Source: Verrucomicrobiota bacterium
GTDB taxonomy: Bacteria > Verrucomicrobiota > Verrucomicrobiia > Limisphaerales > JADLHS01
NCBI GenBank assembly: GCA_008933055.1
Contig: WBXK01000006.1
Location: forward strand, 1 to 36,677
Direction of reading: 5' to 3'
Length of the DNA: 36,677 nucleotides
Part shown: positions 1 through 8,038 of the stretch, one piece after another
Position numbering within the stretch: the stretch's first letter is position 1
How the letters are laid out: the number at the start of each line of letters is the position of its first letter
The notes under the pieces: generated by a model
Databases searched by the model: none
Seen by the model: the letters and a program-made list of their open reading frames with translations, nothing else
Told to the model about the DNA's origin: nothing
Made by a program: the position numbers and the translations under genes

Positions 1-1
1 A

Positions 2-91
2 TATATGGGCCCGGCCCGCAAGATGGTGAAAGACCTCGTTCGCCACAAGTTGAAGAATGTTCTTTGCAGTGCTGGTCACGCCTTTGACTAA
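2..91 (+). CDS. Class II ketose-bisphosphate aldolase, C-terminal fragment
   Basis: This is the last 29 codons of a gene cut by the window edge, open from base 2 to TAA at 89-91. The end reads YMGPARKMVKDL, then a basic stretch, then LCSAGHAFD. That resembles the C-terminal tail of class II fructose/tagatose-bisphosphate aldolases (FbaA/GatY/KbaY types), which end in 'DPRxYM..(x)n..V..K...(C/F)GSAG'. Those zinc enzymes cleave or form ketose 1,6-bisphosphates in glycolysis and gluconeogenesis. A strong terminator follows 20 bases after the stop, so this is the last gene of its transcript. The family call rests on a short tail only; the catalytic residues are outside the window. Confidence 0.5.
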   Translation, partial: YMGPARKMVKDLVRHKLKNVLCSAGHAFD

Positions 92-110
92 AATTTTTCA
101 GTCCTTCTCA

Positions 111-143
111 AACCCCCAAGCCAATTGGCTTGGGGGTTTTTTA
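111..143 (+). terminator. Rho-independent terminator of the aldolase gene
   Basis: A perfect 12-bp stem (111-122 with 127-138) encloses an AATT loop and runs into a T-rich tail. It sits 20 bases after the stop codon at 91. Confidence 0.9.
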
Positions 144-353
144 TTTCCGACGTGGGCTCGCGCAACGTTGGCACAACAACGCGGCACTTGGCTCAGGTTT
201 TTGCGCCAAGCTTGCGCGCATAAAAGATCGTCTCTGTTCGGCATTTCGTGAGTAGTTATTGATTTCATTGGGGTATTTATGCGCTCAGGGGTTTGGCATC
301 TCCCGAGCTAAGGCAAGATTCGGATAGTGAAACAATCAAACGAAAGGTAAAAC

Positions 354-806
354 ATGAACATCGCTAAGTATCAACGCCCCACAGTCATCGCATGGCCGTC
401 GTTCAGTCCGTTCAACAGTTTGAGTGCCGAACTGGATCGGTTGTTTGAAGCCCCGCTCGCGGCGCTTGCGCGCCAGAGTTGGTCGCCCACAATCGACGTC
501 CTTGAGGACAAGGACAATTACTTCATCTTGGTCGAGTTGCCGGGATTGAAACGGGAGGACATCAAGGTCTCTCTGGAGGATGTCACGTTGACCATTTCCG
601 GCGAGCGCAAGGTTGAAAAGCGCACGGAAGAAACCTCTGTGCATCGCGTGGAGCGATTCATTGGACGCTTCGAGCGATCCGTCGCCTTACCTGCGACGGT
701 TTCGGCGGAGAAGGTGAAGGCCACCTACACAGATGGCGTTCTGACTCTCACGCTGCTCAAGACCGAACAGGCAAAGCCGAAGCGTATTGATGTGACGCTG
801 AACTGA
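354..806 (+). CDS. Small heat shock protein, Hsp20/alpha-crystallin family
   Basis: A 150-residue ATP-independent holdase that binds unfolding proteins in the cytoplasm and forms oligomers. After a variable N-terminal arm (residues 1-43) the alpha-crystallin domain spans about 44-140. It begins at SPTIDVLEDKDNYFILVELP and ends in the family hallmark DGVLTLTLLK. The C-terminal tail carries an I-x-V motif (IDV), which in this family docks into a neighbouring subunit. Length is typical. GAAAGG lies about 7 bases before the ATG and supports this start. The gene stands alone between two terminators, so it is monocistronic. I found no CIRCE element and no convincing sigma-32-type promoter upstream. 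Confidence 0.95.
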   Translation: MNIAKYQRPTVIAWPSFSPFNSLSAELDRLFEAPLAALARQSWSPTIDVLEDKDNYFILVELPGLKREDIKVSLEDVTLTISGERKVEKRTEETSVHRVERFIGRFERSVALPATVSAEKVKATYTDGVLTLTLLKTEQAKPKRIDVTLN

Positions 807-832
807 CTTGGTGGGCGGTTGTGAAGAAGCAA

Positions 833-866
833 ACCGCACGGGCAACCCGGCCCGTGGGGTTTTTCT
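833..866 (+). terminator. Rho-independent terminator of the hsp20 gene
   Basis: A GC-rich stem (833-842 with about 851-860, one mismatch) is followed by TTTTT. It starts 27 bases after the hsp20 stop codon. Confidence 0.8.
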
Positions 867-1197
867 TCTGGTGAACGTTTGGTTCAATTTTTCCGAAACG
901 GGATCACCACATTATCTGCCAGTCCGAGTGTGCCAAGCATTGTCTCGGAGAGTACGTAGAGGAACTTCACCACTTTTATCCATGGATTCTGTTTAAGCGC
1001 GGTGGTTTGCTTGAGCTAGTCGCCGCGCGCGGCATTGGAGACATCGCGCCCACCTCGGCGACAATCCTAGGAGATGGCCAGAGTATTGAAGTTTAGGTAA
1101 GCAATCGCCAACGCGTGAGAGGGTTTGCGTGTAGAAATAATTCAAACATTGGGCGTAGACATATCAATGTTTTGCGTCGATGGAGACGGCGCAACAT
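867..1197. other. Intergenic region without a recognisable gene
   Basis: 331 bases between the hsp20 terminator and the 3' end of the methyltransferase gene. A stop-free stretch of about 73 codons runs from 875 to 1096 on the + strand, but it has no usable start codon until late and resembles no family I know. I see no RNA gene or repeat here. Confidence 0.5.
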
Positions 1198-1917
1198 TTA
1201 ACGAGACGCGCTGGATAATTTATGGCGTGCGATCAATTCCACTTCGAGCAATGGGCGCAAGAGAATCAACCCTGTCCGAAGCAATCTGAATCCTCGCTCG
1301 CTCGCACCGAGTCGGAGGGAGAGGTTTGCGGCAAACCGGTCATAGCCGTAGCGCCGTGTAGTTATGGATTCGATTTTAAAATCGCAAAGGCTCGCCAGAT
1401 TGCCGAGGTTTTGTGCATTCCAGTTGTAGAGGTGATGGTTTGGTTCGTCGTTACGGTAACGAGCATAACGCCGTTCACACTCCCAGGGCACGTGCAGTAT
1501 CAACTGGCCCTCAGGTTTCAGGATGCGGGCGATTTGCCGCAGCGTCTGTGCTGGCTCAAGCAGGTGTTCTAGTGTGTGATGACAGATGGCTATGTGTGCC
1601 GTCCCGTCGGGAAGGGCGTTGAGGTCAGTCACAAACTCGATTCCAAGCTCGGCGACACTAGCCGAAAGAAACCCAGACGTGTCGTGTCCGATCCGCCGCG
1701 CGCAGCGGAGGCTGCCCAGATTCCAACCCTTGCCGACGCCTAGTTCAAAGACTACATCTTCTGGGCGCACATGGCGTTGAAATTTTTCCGCGCGTAAGGC
1801 CATTAACCAGGGTAACGCTTCGGATCGCAACGCGCGCTTGTGTTCGTGATAGGCATGACCAGATGCCCCGTGGTAAAGCTGCGCTGCGGGATCCGTCTCA
1901 GGTGAACTTGGTTTCAT
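1198..1917 (-). CDS. Class I SAM-dependent methyltransferase
   Basis: 239 residues with a Rossmann-type methyltransferase fold. Motif I is VFELGVGKGWNLG (residues 56-68). The acidic end of strand 2 is replaced by GHDTSG (77-82), and motif IV/post-motif is HIAICHHTLEHL (108-119), followed by ILKPEGQLILHVPWE. The HTLEHL pattern is typical of the Methyltransf_11/UbiE-like group, whose substrates range from quinones to sugars and lipids; the substrate cannot be told here. The ATG overlaps the stop of the upstream methyltransferase gene by 4 bases (ATGA), so the two are translationally coupled. Function as a pair is inferred, possibly in cell-surface glycan or secondary-metabolite modification. 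Confidence 0.8.
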   Translation of the reverse strand: MKPSSPETDPAAQLYHGASGHAYHEHKRALRSEALPWLMALRAEKFQRHVRPEDVVFELGVGKGWNLGSLRCARRIGHDTSGFLSASVAELGIEFVTDLNALPDGTAHIAICHHTLEHLLEPAQTLRQIARILKPEGQLILHVPWECERRYARYRNDEPNHHLYNWNAQNLGNLASLCDFKIESITTRRYGYDRFAANLSLRLGASERGFRLLRTGLILLRPLLEVELIARHKLSSASR

Positions 1918-2819
1918 GATGGTTTTTGGAGAACCATGACGAGGTTATCCGCGAGATTCAACGCGCACAATCCGGTTTCCATTCCCCTCAAAACGGCATT
2001 GATCGGTTTGAGCACTGGGTTCTGTTTGTAGCGGGTTGTTCGCGTCAGGAGTTGTGCGCGTTCTTGATCGGACACTAATTTTCCCGATGACTTCCAGTCC
2101 TGCCAGATGACCAGTGGATTAAAATGGGTTGAGCCTGAATCAATAATCTGAAATCCGCTTCGGCGCGTCAAAAGTTGGTTCAAGGTTGCTGCGGTGAAGT
2201 AATTGACGTGTTGCGGGAGAATATAACGGTAATTCTTGCCGAGCAATCGTACAGCGAGCGACTCCATATTCGGGACAAGCACAAAGCAGCAGCCATGAGG
2301 GTTCAAAACCTCCCACGCCTTGTCGATAAATTGCCGGGGATTGTGCAGGTGTTCGATGACTGCCCAAAAAGTAATGGCATCGAACTTCCGTGCACCGAAA
2401 TCCTGTTCAAGAAAATTCTCGCGCAGAACAGTCACCCCGCGTGACTCCGCGTAGTCCAACGGACCACCGCTCACATCTGTGCCGAGGATTCTGTAATCAG
2501 CAGGCCAGCGTTTCTTGAGCTGAAATAGAAAGCCGCCCGATCCGCATCCGACATCCAACACCTCGCCGCGTGGGCAAAACTTTCTAAACAGGCGCAGCTC
2601 CCGCTCGAAACGGACGTTAGAGTAATCGCTCGCAAGTTTCGCAGGCGACAGATAGTAGTCTGCACCTTCCGTGTCGTAGAAGCTGCCGCTTGCCATGTCG
2701 ACCTGAATAGGGTCAACGTAGATCATGCCGCAACTAGTGCATCGAACGAGTTGCAACTCCACTTTGCGCCAGTGGGTTTGGCTCTTTGGCGAGCCGCACA
2801 CGGGACAATCGCGATGCAC
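1914..2819 (-). CDS. Zinc-ribbon plus SAM-dependent methyltransferase
   Basis: 301 residues from a GTG at 2819, just before the first cysteine pair. An N-terminal zinc ribbon has CPVCG and, about 22 residues later, CTSCG. A Methyltransf_23/12-type domain follows with motif I EVLDVGCGSGGFL and motif IV ITFWAVIEHLHNP, then LNPHGCCFVLVPN. This architecture is common in methyltransferases near polysaccharide or O-antigen genes. The frame stays open upstream to a TTG at 2921, but that codon lies in the T tract of the tsf terminator, so I prefer the GTG; a TTG at 2897 is also possible. No start has a clear Shine-Dalgarno sequence. The 3' end overlaps the next methyltransferase gene by 4 bases. Confidence 0.75.
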   Translation of the reverse strand: MHRDCPVCGSPKSQTHWRKVELQLVRCTSCGMIYVDPIQVDMASGSFYDTEGADYYLSPAKLASDYSNVRFERELRLFRKFCPRGEVLDVGCGSGGFLFQLKKRWPADYRILGTDVSGGPLDYAESRGVTVLRENFLEQDFGARKFDAITFWAVIEHLHNPRQFIDKAWEVLNPHGCCFVLVPNMESLAVRLLGKNYRYILPQHVNYFTAATLNQLLTRRSGFQIIDSGSTHFNPLVIWQDWKSSGKLVSDQERAQLLTRTTRYKQNPVLKPINAVLRGMETGLCALNLADNLVMVLQKPS

Positions 2820-2917
2820 GGTCGCTTGATTGGGGTGAGATGTTTTTCGATTTATCAGCTTGCTGACTATGGAAACATCAGCTGTGGATTTGGACAATGT
2901 TAGAGTAGAACGTGATA

Positions 2918-2947
2918 ACAAAAAAGGGCGTCCTTGAGGACGCCCTT
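2918..2947 (-). terminator. tsf: Rho-independent terminator of the rpsB-tsf operon
   Basis: On the minus strand a perfect 10-bp GC-rich stem (2938-2947 with 2924-2933) is followed by a run of T. It begins 19 bases after the tsf stop. Confidence 0.9.
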
Positions 2948-2966
2948 CGTGCTTAGAGTCTTTTGC

Positions 2967-3812
2967 TTACGCGGACGCTTCACCGACTTGGAAGCGGACA
3001 AAGCTGCGGATGACGATCTCGTCACCGAGCTGTTTCCCGACTTCGGCGACGTGATCTTTCACACTGATCTCGGAATTGCGTTTCACGAAACCCTGATCCA
3101 CGAGGCAGTAAGTCTGGAAGAATTTGTCCAAAACGCCAGCAAGAATCTTCTCCATAGCCTGAGCAGGCTTGCCCTTGAGGCGGTCAGACTGCGCGGCGAT
3201 TTCGCGTTCCTTGGCGACGACTTCGGGGGAAACCTGATCACGAGAAACCGCGTGCGGATGGCCAGCAGCAATCTGCAAGGTGATGTCGCGGACGAGTTGT
3301 TTGAACTCATCGCGGTTTGTGGTTTCTGCTTTGCCTGAGCCGACTTCCACGAGCACTCCGACTTTTGCTCCGGTGTGGATGTAGGCAGCGACGAGGCCGT
3401 TGCCGCTGACTTCCAAACGGGCGTTGCGGGTGATTTTGATGTTCTCGCCGATCTTAGCAACGGCAGCTTGACGGTCGGCTTCGAGGTCAACAGCGGGATT
3501 AGCGGCGACCTTCTTGGCGATCTCATCGCAGAACGCCCGGAAGCCTTCGTTGCGGGCGACGAAGTCGGTTTCGCAATTGATTTCCACGAGAACGCCAAAT
3601 TTTCCGCCGGGCGTGATGTGCTGGGCGATGACGCCTTCCCGGGCATCGCGCAGGGACTTTTTGGCCGCCCCAGCTATGCCGGATTTGCGGAGATTGTCCA
3701 CAGCCTTGTCCATGTCACCGTTCGCTTCGACAAGCGCCTTCTTACATTCCATCATTCCGACGCCGGTCATCTCTCGGAGTTTGCCGACGTTGGCAGCAGT
3801 GATTTCAGCCAT
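2967..3812 (-). CDS. tsf: Translation elongation factor Ts
   Basis: 281 residues. EF-Ts is the guanine-nucleotide exchange factor that recharges EF-Tu with GTP. The N-terminal UBA-like domain (residues 1-40) contains the conserved KLREMTGVGMMECKKAL. The core begins at about 55 with REGVIAQHI and includes the EF-Ts signature region ETDFVARNEGF. The C-terminal module follows. Length matches the bacterial family. It lies downstream of rpsB, the usual bacterial order, separated by a 110-bp spacer holding a long hairpin (3872-3913). No Shine-Dalgarno sequence is visible before the ATG, but the start fits the family N-terminus exactly. A strong terminator follows. Confidence 0.98.
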   Translation of the reverse strand: MAEITAANVGKLREMTGVGMMECKKALVEANGDMDKAVDNLRKSGIAGAAKKSLRDAREGVIAQHITPGGKFGVLVEINCETDFVARNEGFRAFCDEIAKKVAANPAVDLEADRQAAVAKIGENIKITRNARLEVSGNGLVAAYIHTGAKVGVLVEVGSGKAETTNRDEFKQLVRDITLQIAAGHPHAVSRDQVSPEVVAKEREIAAQSDRLKGKPAQAMEKILAGVLDKFFQTYCLVDQGFVKRNSEISVKDHVAEVGKQLGDEIVIRSFVRFQVGEASA

Positions 3813-3871
3813 AAAATTAGTTGAGTGTTACAGGTTGAGGTTTGATGGCCCTAGCCATTTAGAAAATCCCG

Positions 3872-3913
3872 GGAAACGGCGGCGGTGTTCTTCAGCTGCA
3901 CCGCCGCGTTTCC
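3872..3913 (-). promoter_or_regulatory. Long intercistronic hairpin between rpsB and tsf
   Basis: On the minus strand the arms 3899-3913 and 3872-3887 pair over 15 bp with one bulged C, around an 11-base loop. There is no T tract, so it is not a standard terminator. It lies 9 bases after the rpsB stop. It could be an RNA processing or mRNA-stability element, or an attenuator that sets the S2:EF-Ts ratio. The structure is seen; the role is inferred. Confidence 0.6.
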
Positions 3914-3922
3914 TGGAAATTA

Positions 3923-4693
3923 TCATGCAGCCGGGGTAGCTTCAGCAGCAGTCGCAGTTTCCATGTTTTGGCTTTCTTCCGTTTGCTTCCGGCGACTGGA
4001 TTTGGACTCAAACTCGGCTTGCGCGCGGGTGATTACCTGACAGACAGTGGAAAGAATCATGCGCACGGAACGAATCGCATCGTCGTTAGCTGGAATCGGG
4101 TAATCCACGAGATCTGGGTCGGCGTTTGTGTCAGTGATGGCGACGACAGGGATGCCGAGCTTGCGGGCTTCGGCCACGGCGTTGTGTTCTCTCTTGACGT
4201 CTACGACGAACATGCAACCAGGGTTTTTGTCCAGCGTGCGGATTCCGTCAAAATACTTCACCAGACGTGCGGCTTCACGGCGGATGACAGCTTGTTCCTG
4301 CTTCACGTAATTGTTGATGCTGCCGTCTGCTTCCATCTTCTCGATTTCGCGCAATCGGGCGAGAGACTTTTTGACAGTGGCAAAATTGGTAAGCGTACCG
4401 CCTAGCCAACGCTCAATAACGAAATACTGATTGGATTCCTTAGCGGTTTCCTTCACGGCATGCTGAGCCTGCTTTTTTGTCCCTACAAACAGAACCTTCT
4501 GTCCTTTGGAGACCGTTTTGGCGAGGAATTCGCACGCGAGCTCTAGCTGAGCTAGCGACTTGCTCAGGTCTATGATGTGGATGCCGTTGCGCGCGTCATA
4601 GATGAACGGTTTCATCTTGGGATTCCATCGCTTGGTCTGGTGACCGAAGTGAACGCCTGCTTCCAATAATTCTTTTACGCCGATACTTAACAT
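3923..4693 (-). CDS. rpsB: 30S ribosomal protein S2
   Basis: 256 residues. S2 binds late to the 30S subunit near the 16S rRNA platform and is needed for S1 binding. The sequence starts with the S2 hallmark LLEAGVHFGHQTKRWNPKM and contains the second signature region PGCMFVVDVKREHNAVAEA and later VDYPIPANDDAIRSVRMI. A charged, Ala-rich C-terminal tail follows. AAGGA lies 4 bases before the ATG and decides the start. It is the first gene of the rpsB-tsf operon, preceded by a leader with two hairpins and a candidate promoter (4839-4866). Confidence 0.98.
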   Translation of the reverse strand: MLSIGVKELLEAGVHFGHQTKRWNPKMKPFIYDARNGIHIIDLSKSLAQLELACEFLAKTVSKGQKVLFVGTKKQAQHAVKETAKESNQYFVIERWLGGTLTNFATVKKSLARLREIEKMEADGSINNYVKQEQAVIRREAARLVKYFDGIRTLDKNPGCMFVVDVKREHNAVAEARKLGIPVVAITDTNADPDLVDYPIPANDDAIRSVRMILSTVCQVITRAQAEFESKSSRRKQTEESQNMETATAAEATPAA

Positions 4694-4762
4694 GTTTCCT
4701 TTTGGTTAAAACCCTAATTCAGGGCATCCCGCGGAATTCGGGATTGTTTTCAATGTTGTTAT

Positions 4763-4800
4763 GGCTCGATTTCACCGCCTCCACACGGAGGCGAAGAGCC
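4763..4800 (-). promoter_or_regulatory. Hairpin in the rpsB leader
   Basis: On the minus strand an inner perfect 7-bp stem (4787-4793 with 4776-4782, loop of four) is enclosed by an outer 5-bp stem (4796-4800 with 4763-4767). A smaller hairpin (CCCG/CGGG, about 4728-4742) lies nearer the start. Bacterial rpsB leaders are often bound by S2 for autoregulation; whether this one is remains inference. Confidence 0.45.
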
Positions 4801-4838
4801 GTTTCCCCAATGCCAGTTGCCCGTCCAAAGGGGCGGAG

Positions 4839-4866
4839 AGATTAGCAAAGAAGTGCACGCTGGCAA
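4839..4866 (-). promoter_or_regulatory. Candidate promoter of rpsB-tsf
   Basis: On the minus strand TTGCCA (4861-4866) and TAATCT (4839-4844) are 16 bp apart, giving a leader of roughly 140 bases. The sequence around the -10 (TTTGCTAATCTC) closely matches that upstream of the pyruvate phosphate dikinase gene (TTTGCTAGTCTC), which supports both weakly. Confidence 0.35.
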
Positions 4867-4934
4867 TGGTTTATTTGGAGAATGTGTAACCGATCGCTAG
4901 TGATATTTGCTCCACGCTCGAAGTGATTCGCCGA

Positions 4935-6242
4935 TCACTTTATCACGCTTGCGACCAGTGGGAGGAGTTTTGGACGGTTGGCTGAAATTTTAAATGCGCT
5001 TGCGAGTCGTTCGCCAGCTAGGCGGGCTTGATTGTCCGAGTCCGCATGGATGCGGCAAAGTGTTTGGCCTGACTTGATTGCCTCTCCTGGCTTCGCGATT
5101 TGATCCAGCCCCACATCGAAATTCACCACAGACTCTTTGCTCAAACGACCACCGCCCAAATCACGGATGACTTCGCCTAGAATCCGCGCGTCGGAGCGAG
5201 TGACGTAGCCAGAACACCTCGTTTTTAATTCGAGGACGACCTTGGCGGTGTGATTGAGTGAGAGTTTTTGTTTCACCTCGGCCAAGTCTGCGCCTTGTGC
5301 CATGAGCATCTCATCCCATTTCGCGCTCGGCGCGCCTGAGTTGAGACAAGCTTCCGCTTGTTTTCGTGCGGCATTGAAAGACTTCGCTTTGTGCGTTTGC
5401 ACGAGCAAGTGCGCGGCGCAATCTACGACAAGCACGCGCAAATCTTCCGGGCCCATGCCGGCGAGGCACGCGACGCTTTCTTTCACCTCTAGCCAATTGC
5501 CCGAAGCGCGACCGACAGGTGTATTCATATCAGTTAGCATTGCGCGGGTGTTCACGCCGCATTGATTGCCAAGCGCAACCATTGTCTTCGCCAACTTGAT
5601 CGCCTCCGCGCGCGTTTGCATGAACGCAGCGCAACCGAACTTCACGTCGAGTATGAGAGCACCCAAACTTTCCGCGAGTTTTTTGGAGAGAATCGAAGCT
5701 GTGATGAGTTGAATGCTAGGCACCGTACCCGTCACATCGCGAAGCGCGTACATTTTTTTATCCGCCGGAACCATGTTGTCCGTCTGTCCGCAGATGACAC
5801 AACCGACCTTCTGCACGATTTCGGTGATGCGTTTGGCAGGTAGCAGCGTTTTGAAACCGGGAATGGAATCCAGTTTGTCTAATGTCCCGCCCGTGATGCC
5901 AAGTCCGCGACCAGAGATCATCGGCACGCGAAAGCCGAGACACGCGAGCAGCGGCGCGAGCGGCAGAGAAACCTTGTCCCCGACTCCACCAGTGGAGTGC
6001 TTGTCCACTATCGGGCGTTTGTCCTTAGGGAATTTCAATACGTCACCTGAATCCCGCATGGCGAGAGTGAGCGCAGTGGTTTCCGCTGTGTTCAATCCGC
6101 GAAAGAAAACGGCCATCAGGAACGACGCCAGCTGGTAGTCAGGAATCTTGTTGGTGACGACGCTAGCAACAATTTCGCGAAGCTGCGCGGTGCTGAGCGT
6201 GTGGCCGTCACGCTTGGATTCGATGAGGGAGAGAAAGTTCAT
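4935..6242 (-). CDS. deoA: Thymidine phosphorylase (pyrimidine-nucleoside phosphorylase)
   Basis: 435 residues, usual length. It catalyses phosphorolysis of (deoxy)thymidine or uridine to base and (deoxy)ribose 1-phosphate in nucleoside salvage. The phosphate-binding loop KHSTGGVGDKVSLPLAPL is at 81-98. The family signature SGRGLGITGGTLDKLDSIPG is at 110-129; most members have H where this one has I, and LE where it has LD. KMYALRDVTGTV follows, then the C-terminal PYNP domain with DVGLDQIAKPGEAI. Whether it prefers thymidine or also uses uridine cannot be judged. The start gives the standard N-terminus, but no Shine-Dalgarno sequence is visible. It lies upstream of rpsB with a 241-bp gap and no clear terminator. 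Confidence 0.93.
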   Translation of the reverse strand: MNFLSLIESKRDGHTLSTAQLREIVASVVTNKIPDYQLASFLMAVFFRGLNTAETTALTLAMRDSGDVLKFPKDKRPIVDKHSTGGVGDKVSLPLAPLLACLGFRVPMISGRGLGITGGTLDKLDSIPGFKTLLPAKRITEIVQKVGCVICGQTDNMVPADKKMYALRDVTGTVPSIQLITASILSKKLAESLGALILDVKFGCAAFMQTRAEAIKLAKTMVALGNQCGVNTRAMLTDMNTPVGRASGNWLEVKESVACLAGMGPEDLRVLVVDCAAHLLVQTHKAKSFNAARKQAEACLNSGAPSAKWDEMLMAQGADLAEVKQKLSLNHTAKVVLELKTRCSGYVTRSDARILGEVIRDLGGGRLSKESVVNFDVGLDQIAKPGEAIKSGQTLCRIHADSDNQARLAGERLASAFKISANRPKLLPLVASVIK

Positions 6243-6385
6243 GGAGATTACAATGCTCGGTGAAAGTCGTCAGTCCGAACCCCTCTGAAAAACATACTGC
6301 TGTGCACGCGCCGCTCTTTTCCCGTGAAAACAACGGTCACGCAGTAACCGAGAAAGTTAAGGTGTTGAAGTGACATTTGGGTGGT

Positions 6386-6769
6386 CTAGTTGATGTCGTG
6401 CGGATCGAGTTTGGCTGCTCTCTTTGGTGACTTTTTAGCCTTCCATTCGATAATGGCAGCGGGTATTTTGATAGGCCTCCATGCGTCATCCAATGTCGTC
6501 ATGCGAGGCTGATCCCATATGACCAAGTCCTTTCGCGCTCCGACTTTTGTTCCCACTCCTGTCGGTTGTATTACACCGATTTCGATCCTAACCTGAGCAA
6601 AGTGTTCAATCGGATTGCTAGGACGAACTTCGTTTAAGAGAAAAGCGTGCGTAAAAAGGTTTACACAATCGTTTTCCTTGCCCTTCCATCCTGATGTCAG
6701 AGGCCAATTCTCGAATTCTGAGAGCGTTTTAGCGATCAGGTTGTTCAGGCTTCGCCGCTTCGTATCCAC
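6386..6769 (-). CDS. Hypothetical protein with a possible PD-(D/E)XK nuclease core
   Basis: 127 residues from a GTG that lies 9 bases after the fabF stop, so it is probably co-transcribed with fabF. I do not recognise the family. The pattern E63 ... KDLVIWD (D81) ... AAIIEWKAKK (E108, K110) resembles the E / D / E-x-K core of PD-(D/E)XK-fold nucleases, with hydrophobic strand-like stretches around each acidic residue. The protein is short for a full nuclease and may be a compact or decayed member. Base composition is less GC-rich than in fabF, which hints at a more recent arrival. Nuclease activity is a guess from motif spacing only. Confidence 0.5.
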   Translation of the reverse strand: MDTKRRSLNNLIAKTLSEFENWPLTSGWKGKENDCVNLFTHAFLLNEVRPSNPIEHFAQVRIEIGVIQPTGVGTKVGARKDLVIWDQPRMTTLDDAWRPIKIPAAIIEWKAKKSPKRAAKLDPHDIN

Positions 6770-6778
6770 AGGTGTTGC

Positions 6779-8038
6779 TCAACCCGCGAACTTCTTCGCC
6801 GTGATCGTCGAGTTATGACCGCCGAATCCAAAGGAGTTGTTCACTATGGCGTTGACCGGCATCTCGCGAGCGGTGTTCGGCACATAGTCGAGATCGCACT
6901 CAGGATCGGTCGTGGTGTAATTGATCGTGGGCGGCACGATGCCGTGGTTGATTGCGAGAATGCACGCGGTCATCTCTACCGCGCCAGCCGCGCCGAGCAT
7001 GTGTCCGGTCGCGCCTTTGGTGGAACTGACGGCCAGCTTTCGGGCGTGATCACCGAAGGTGGTCTTGATCGCCTGCGTTTCGCAGGCGTCACCTTGCGGC
7101 GTTGATGTGCCGTGGGCGTTGATGTAGGAAATGTCCATGGTGTTCAGGCCACCGGTGCGGAGCGCAGCCTTCATACAACGTGCCGCCCCTTCGCCGCCTG
7201 GGGCAGGGGACGTGAGATGATACGCGTCCGCAGTGTTGCCATAGCCGACAATCTCGCAATAGATTTTTGCGCCGCGTTTCTTTGCGTGATCCAATTCTTC
7301 GAGGCAGAGAACGCCCGCGCCTTCACCCATCACGAATCCATCGCGGTCTTTATCGAAAGGACGTGACGAGCCTTTCGGGTTGTCGTTGCGGGTGCTCATG
7401 GCGCGCATGGAGCAGAAGCCGCCTATGCCCACGGGAACAATCGCCGCTTCACTGCCACCTGCGAACATCATCACAGCCTCGCCCATCTTTATAGTGCGCC
7501 ACGCTTCGCCGATGGCGTGATTTGCCGTGGCGCAAGCTGAGCAAGTGGCAAAATTTGGCCCGCGCAGATTATTGTACATCGAGAACAGGCCGCTCGCCAT
7601 GTTGCTGATGAGCATCGGAATCATGAATGGCGATAGGCGACTAGGTCCGCGTTCGAGAAGTACTTTGACTTGCGCCTGAGTTGTCTCCAGACCACCGATG
7701 CCAGAGCCTAGGATGACGCCGATCTCGTCGCAGTTCAGTTTGCTTAGGTCTGCGCCGCTGTCTTTGAGTGCCTGCCAACCAGCGTGAACGCCGAATTGCG
7801 AGTAGCGATCCGTGCGGCGGACCTCCTTGGGGTTAGGGAATGCGTGGGTGAGATCAAGTTCAGAGACCTGACCTGCTACTTGCGTGTCGTATCCCGTCGG
7901 GTCAAACGCCGTGATGCGATCGATGCCGCACTCGCCGGCGATCAGCCGTTTCCAAAACGTGTCCACATCGTTCCCCAGCGGAGTGACAACTCCCAATCCC
8001 GTCACTACGACTCTGCGTTCTTGCCAGTTGCTCGACAT
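6779..8038 (-). CDS. fabF: Beta-ketoacyl-ACP synthase II
   Basis: 419 residues, usual length. It condenses malonyl-ACP with a growing acyl-ACP in fatty acid elongation. The N-terminus has RRVVVTGLGVVTPLG. The catalytic triad is visible: Cys169 in FATCSACATANHAIG, His309 in NAHGTSTPQGD and His346 in KGATGHMLGAAGA. It lies 66 bp downstream of acpP, its substrate carrier. The ATG directly follows the T-rich tail of a terminator-like hairpin and has no Shine-Dalgarno sequence, so expression is probably set well below that of acpP. The start agrees with the family N-terminus. Confidence 0.97.
   Translation of the reverse strand: MSSNWQERRVVVTGLGVVTPLGNDVDTFWKRLIAGECGIDRITAFDPTGYDTQVAGQVSELDLTHAFPNPKEVRRTDRYSQFGVHAGWQALKDSGADLSKLNCDEIGVILGSGIGGLETTQAQVKVLLERGPSRLSPFMIPMLISNMASGLFSMYNNLRGPNFATCSACATANHAIGEAWRTIKMGEAVMMFAGGSEAAIVPVGIGGFCSMRAMSTRNDNPKGSSRPFDKDRDGFVMGEGAGVLCLEELDHAKKRGAKIYCEIVGYGNTADAYHLTSPAPGGEGAARCMKAALRTGGLNTMDISYINAHGTSTPQGDACETQAIKTTFGDHARKLAVSSTKGATGHMLGAAGAVEMTACILAINHGIVPPTINYTTTDPECDLDYVPNTAREMPVNAIVNNSFGFGGHNSTITAKKFAG

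Noticed and set aside
875-1096. Stop-free + strand frame of about 73 codons between hsp20 and the methyltransferase
   Set aside because: It has no ATG, GTG or proper start near its 5' end and matches no known family; a stretch this long is not rare by chance.
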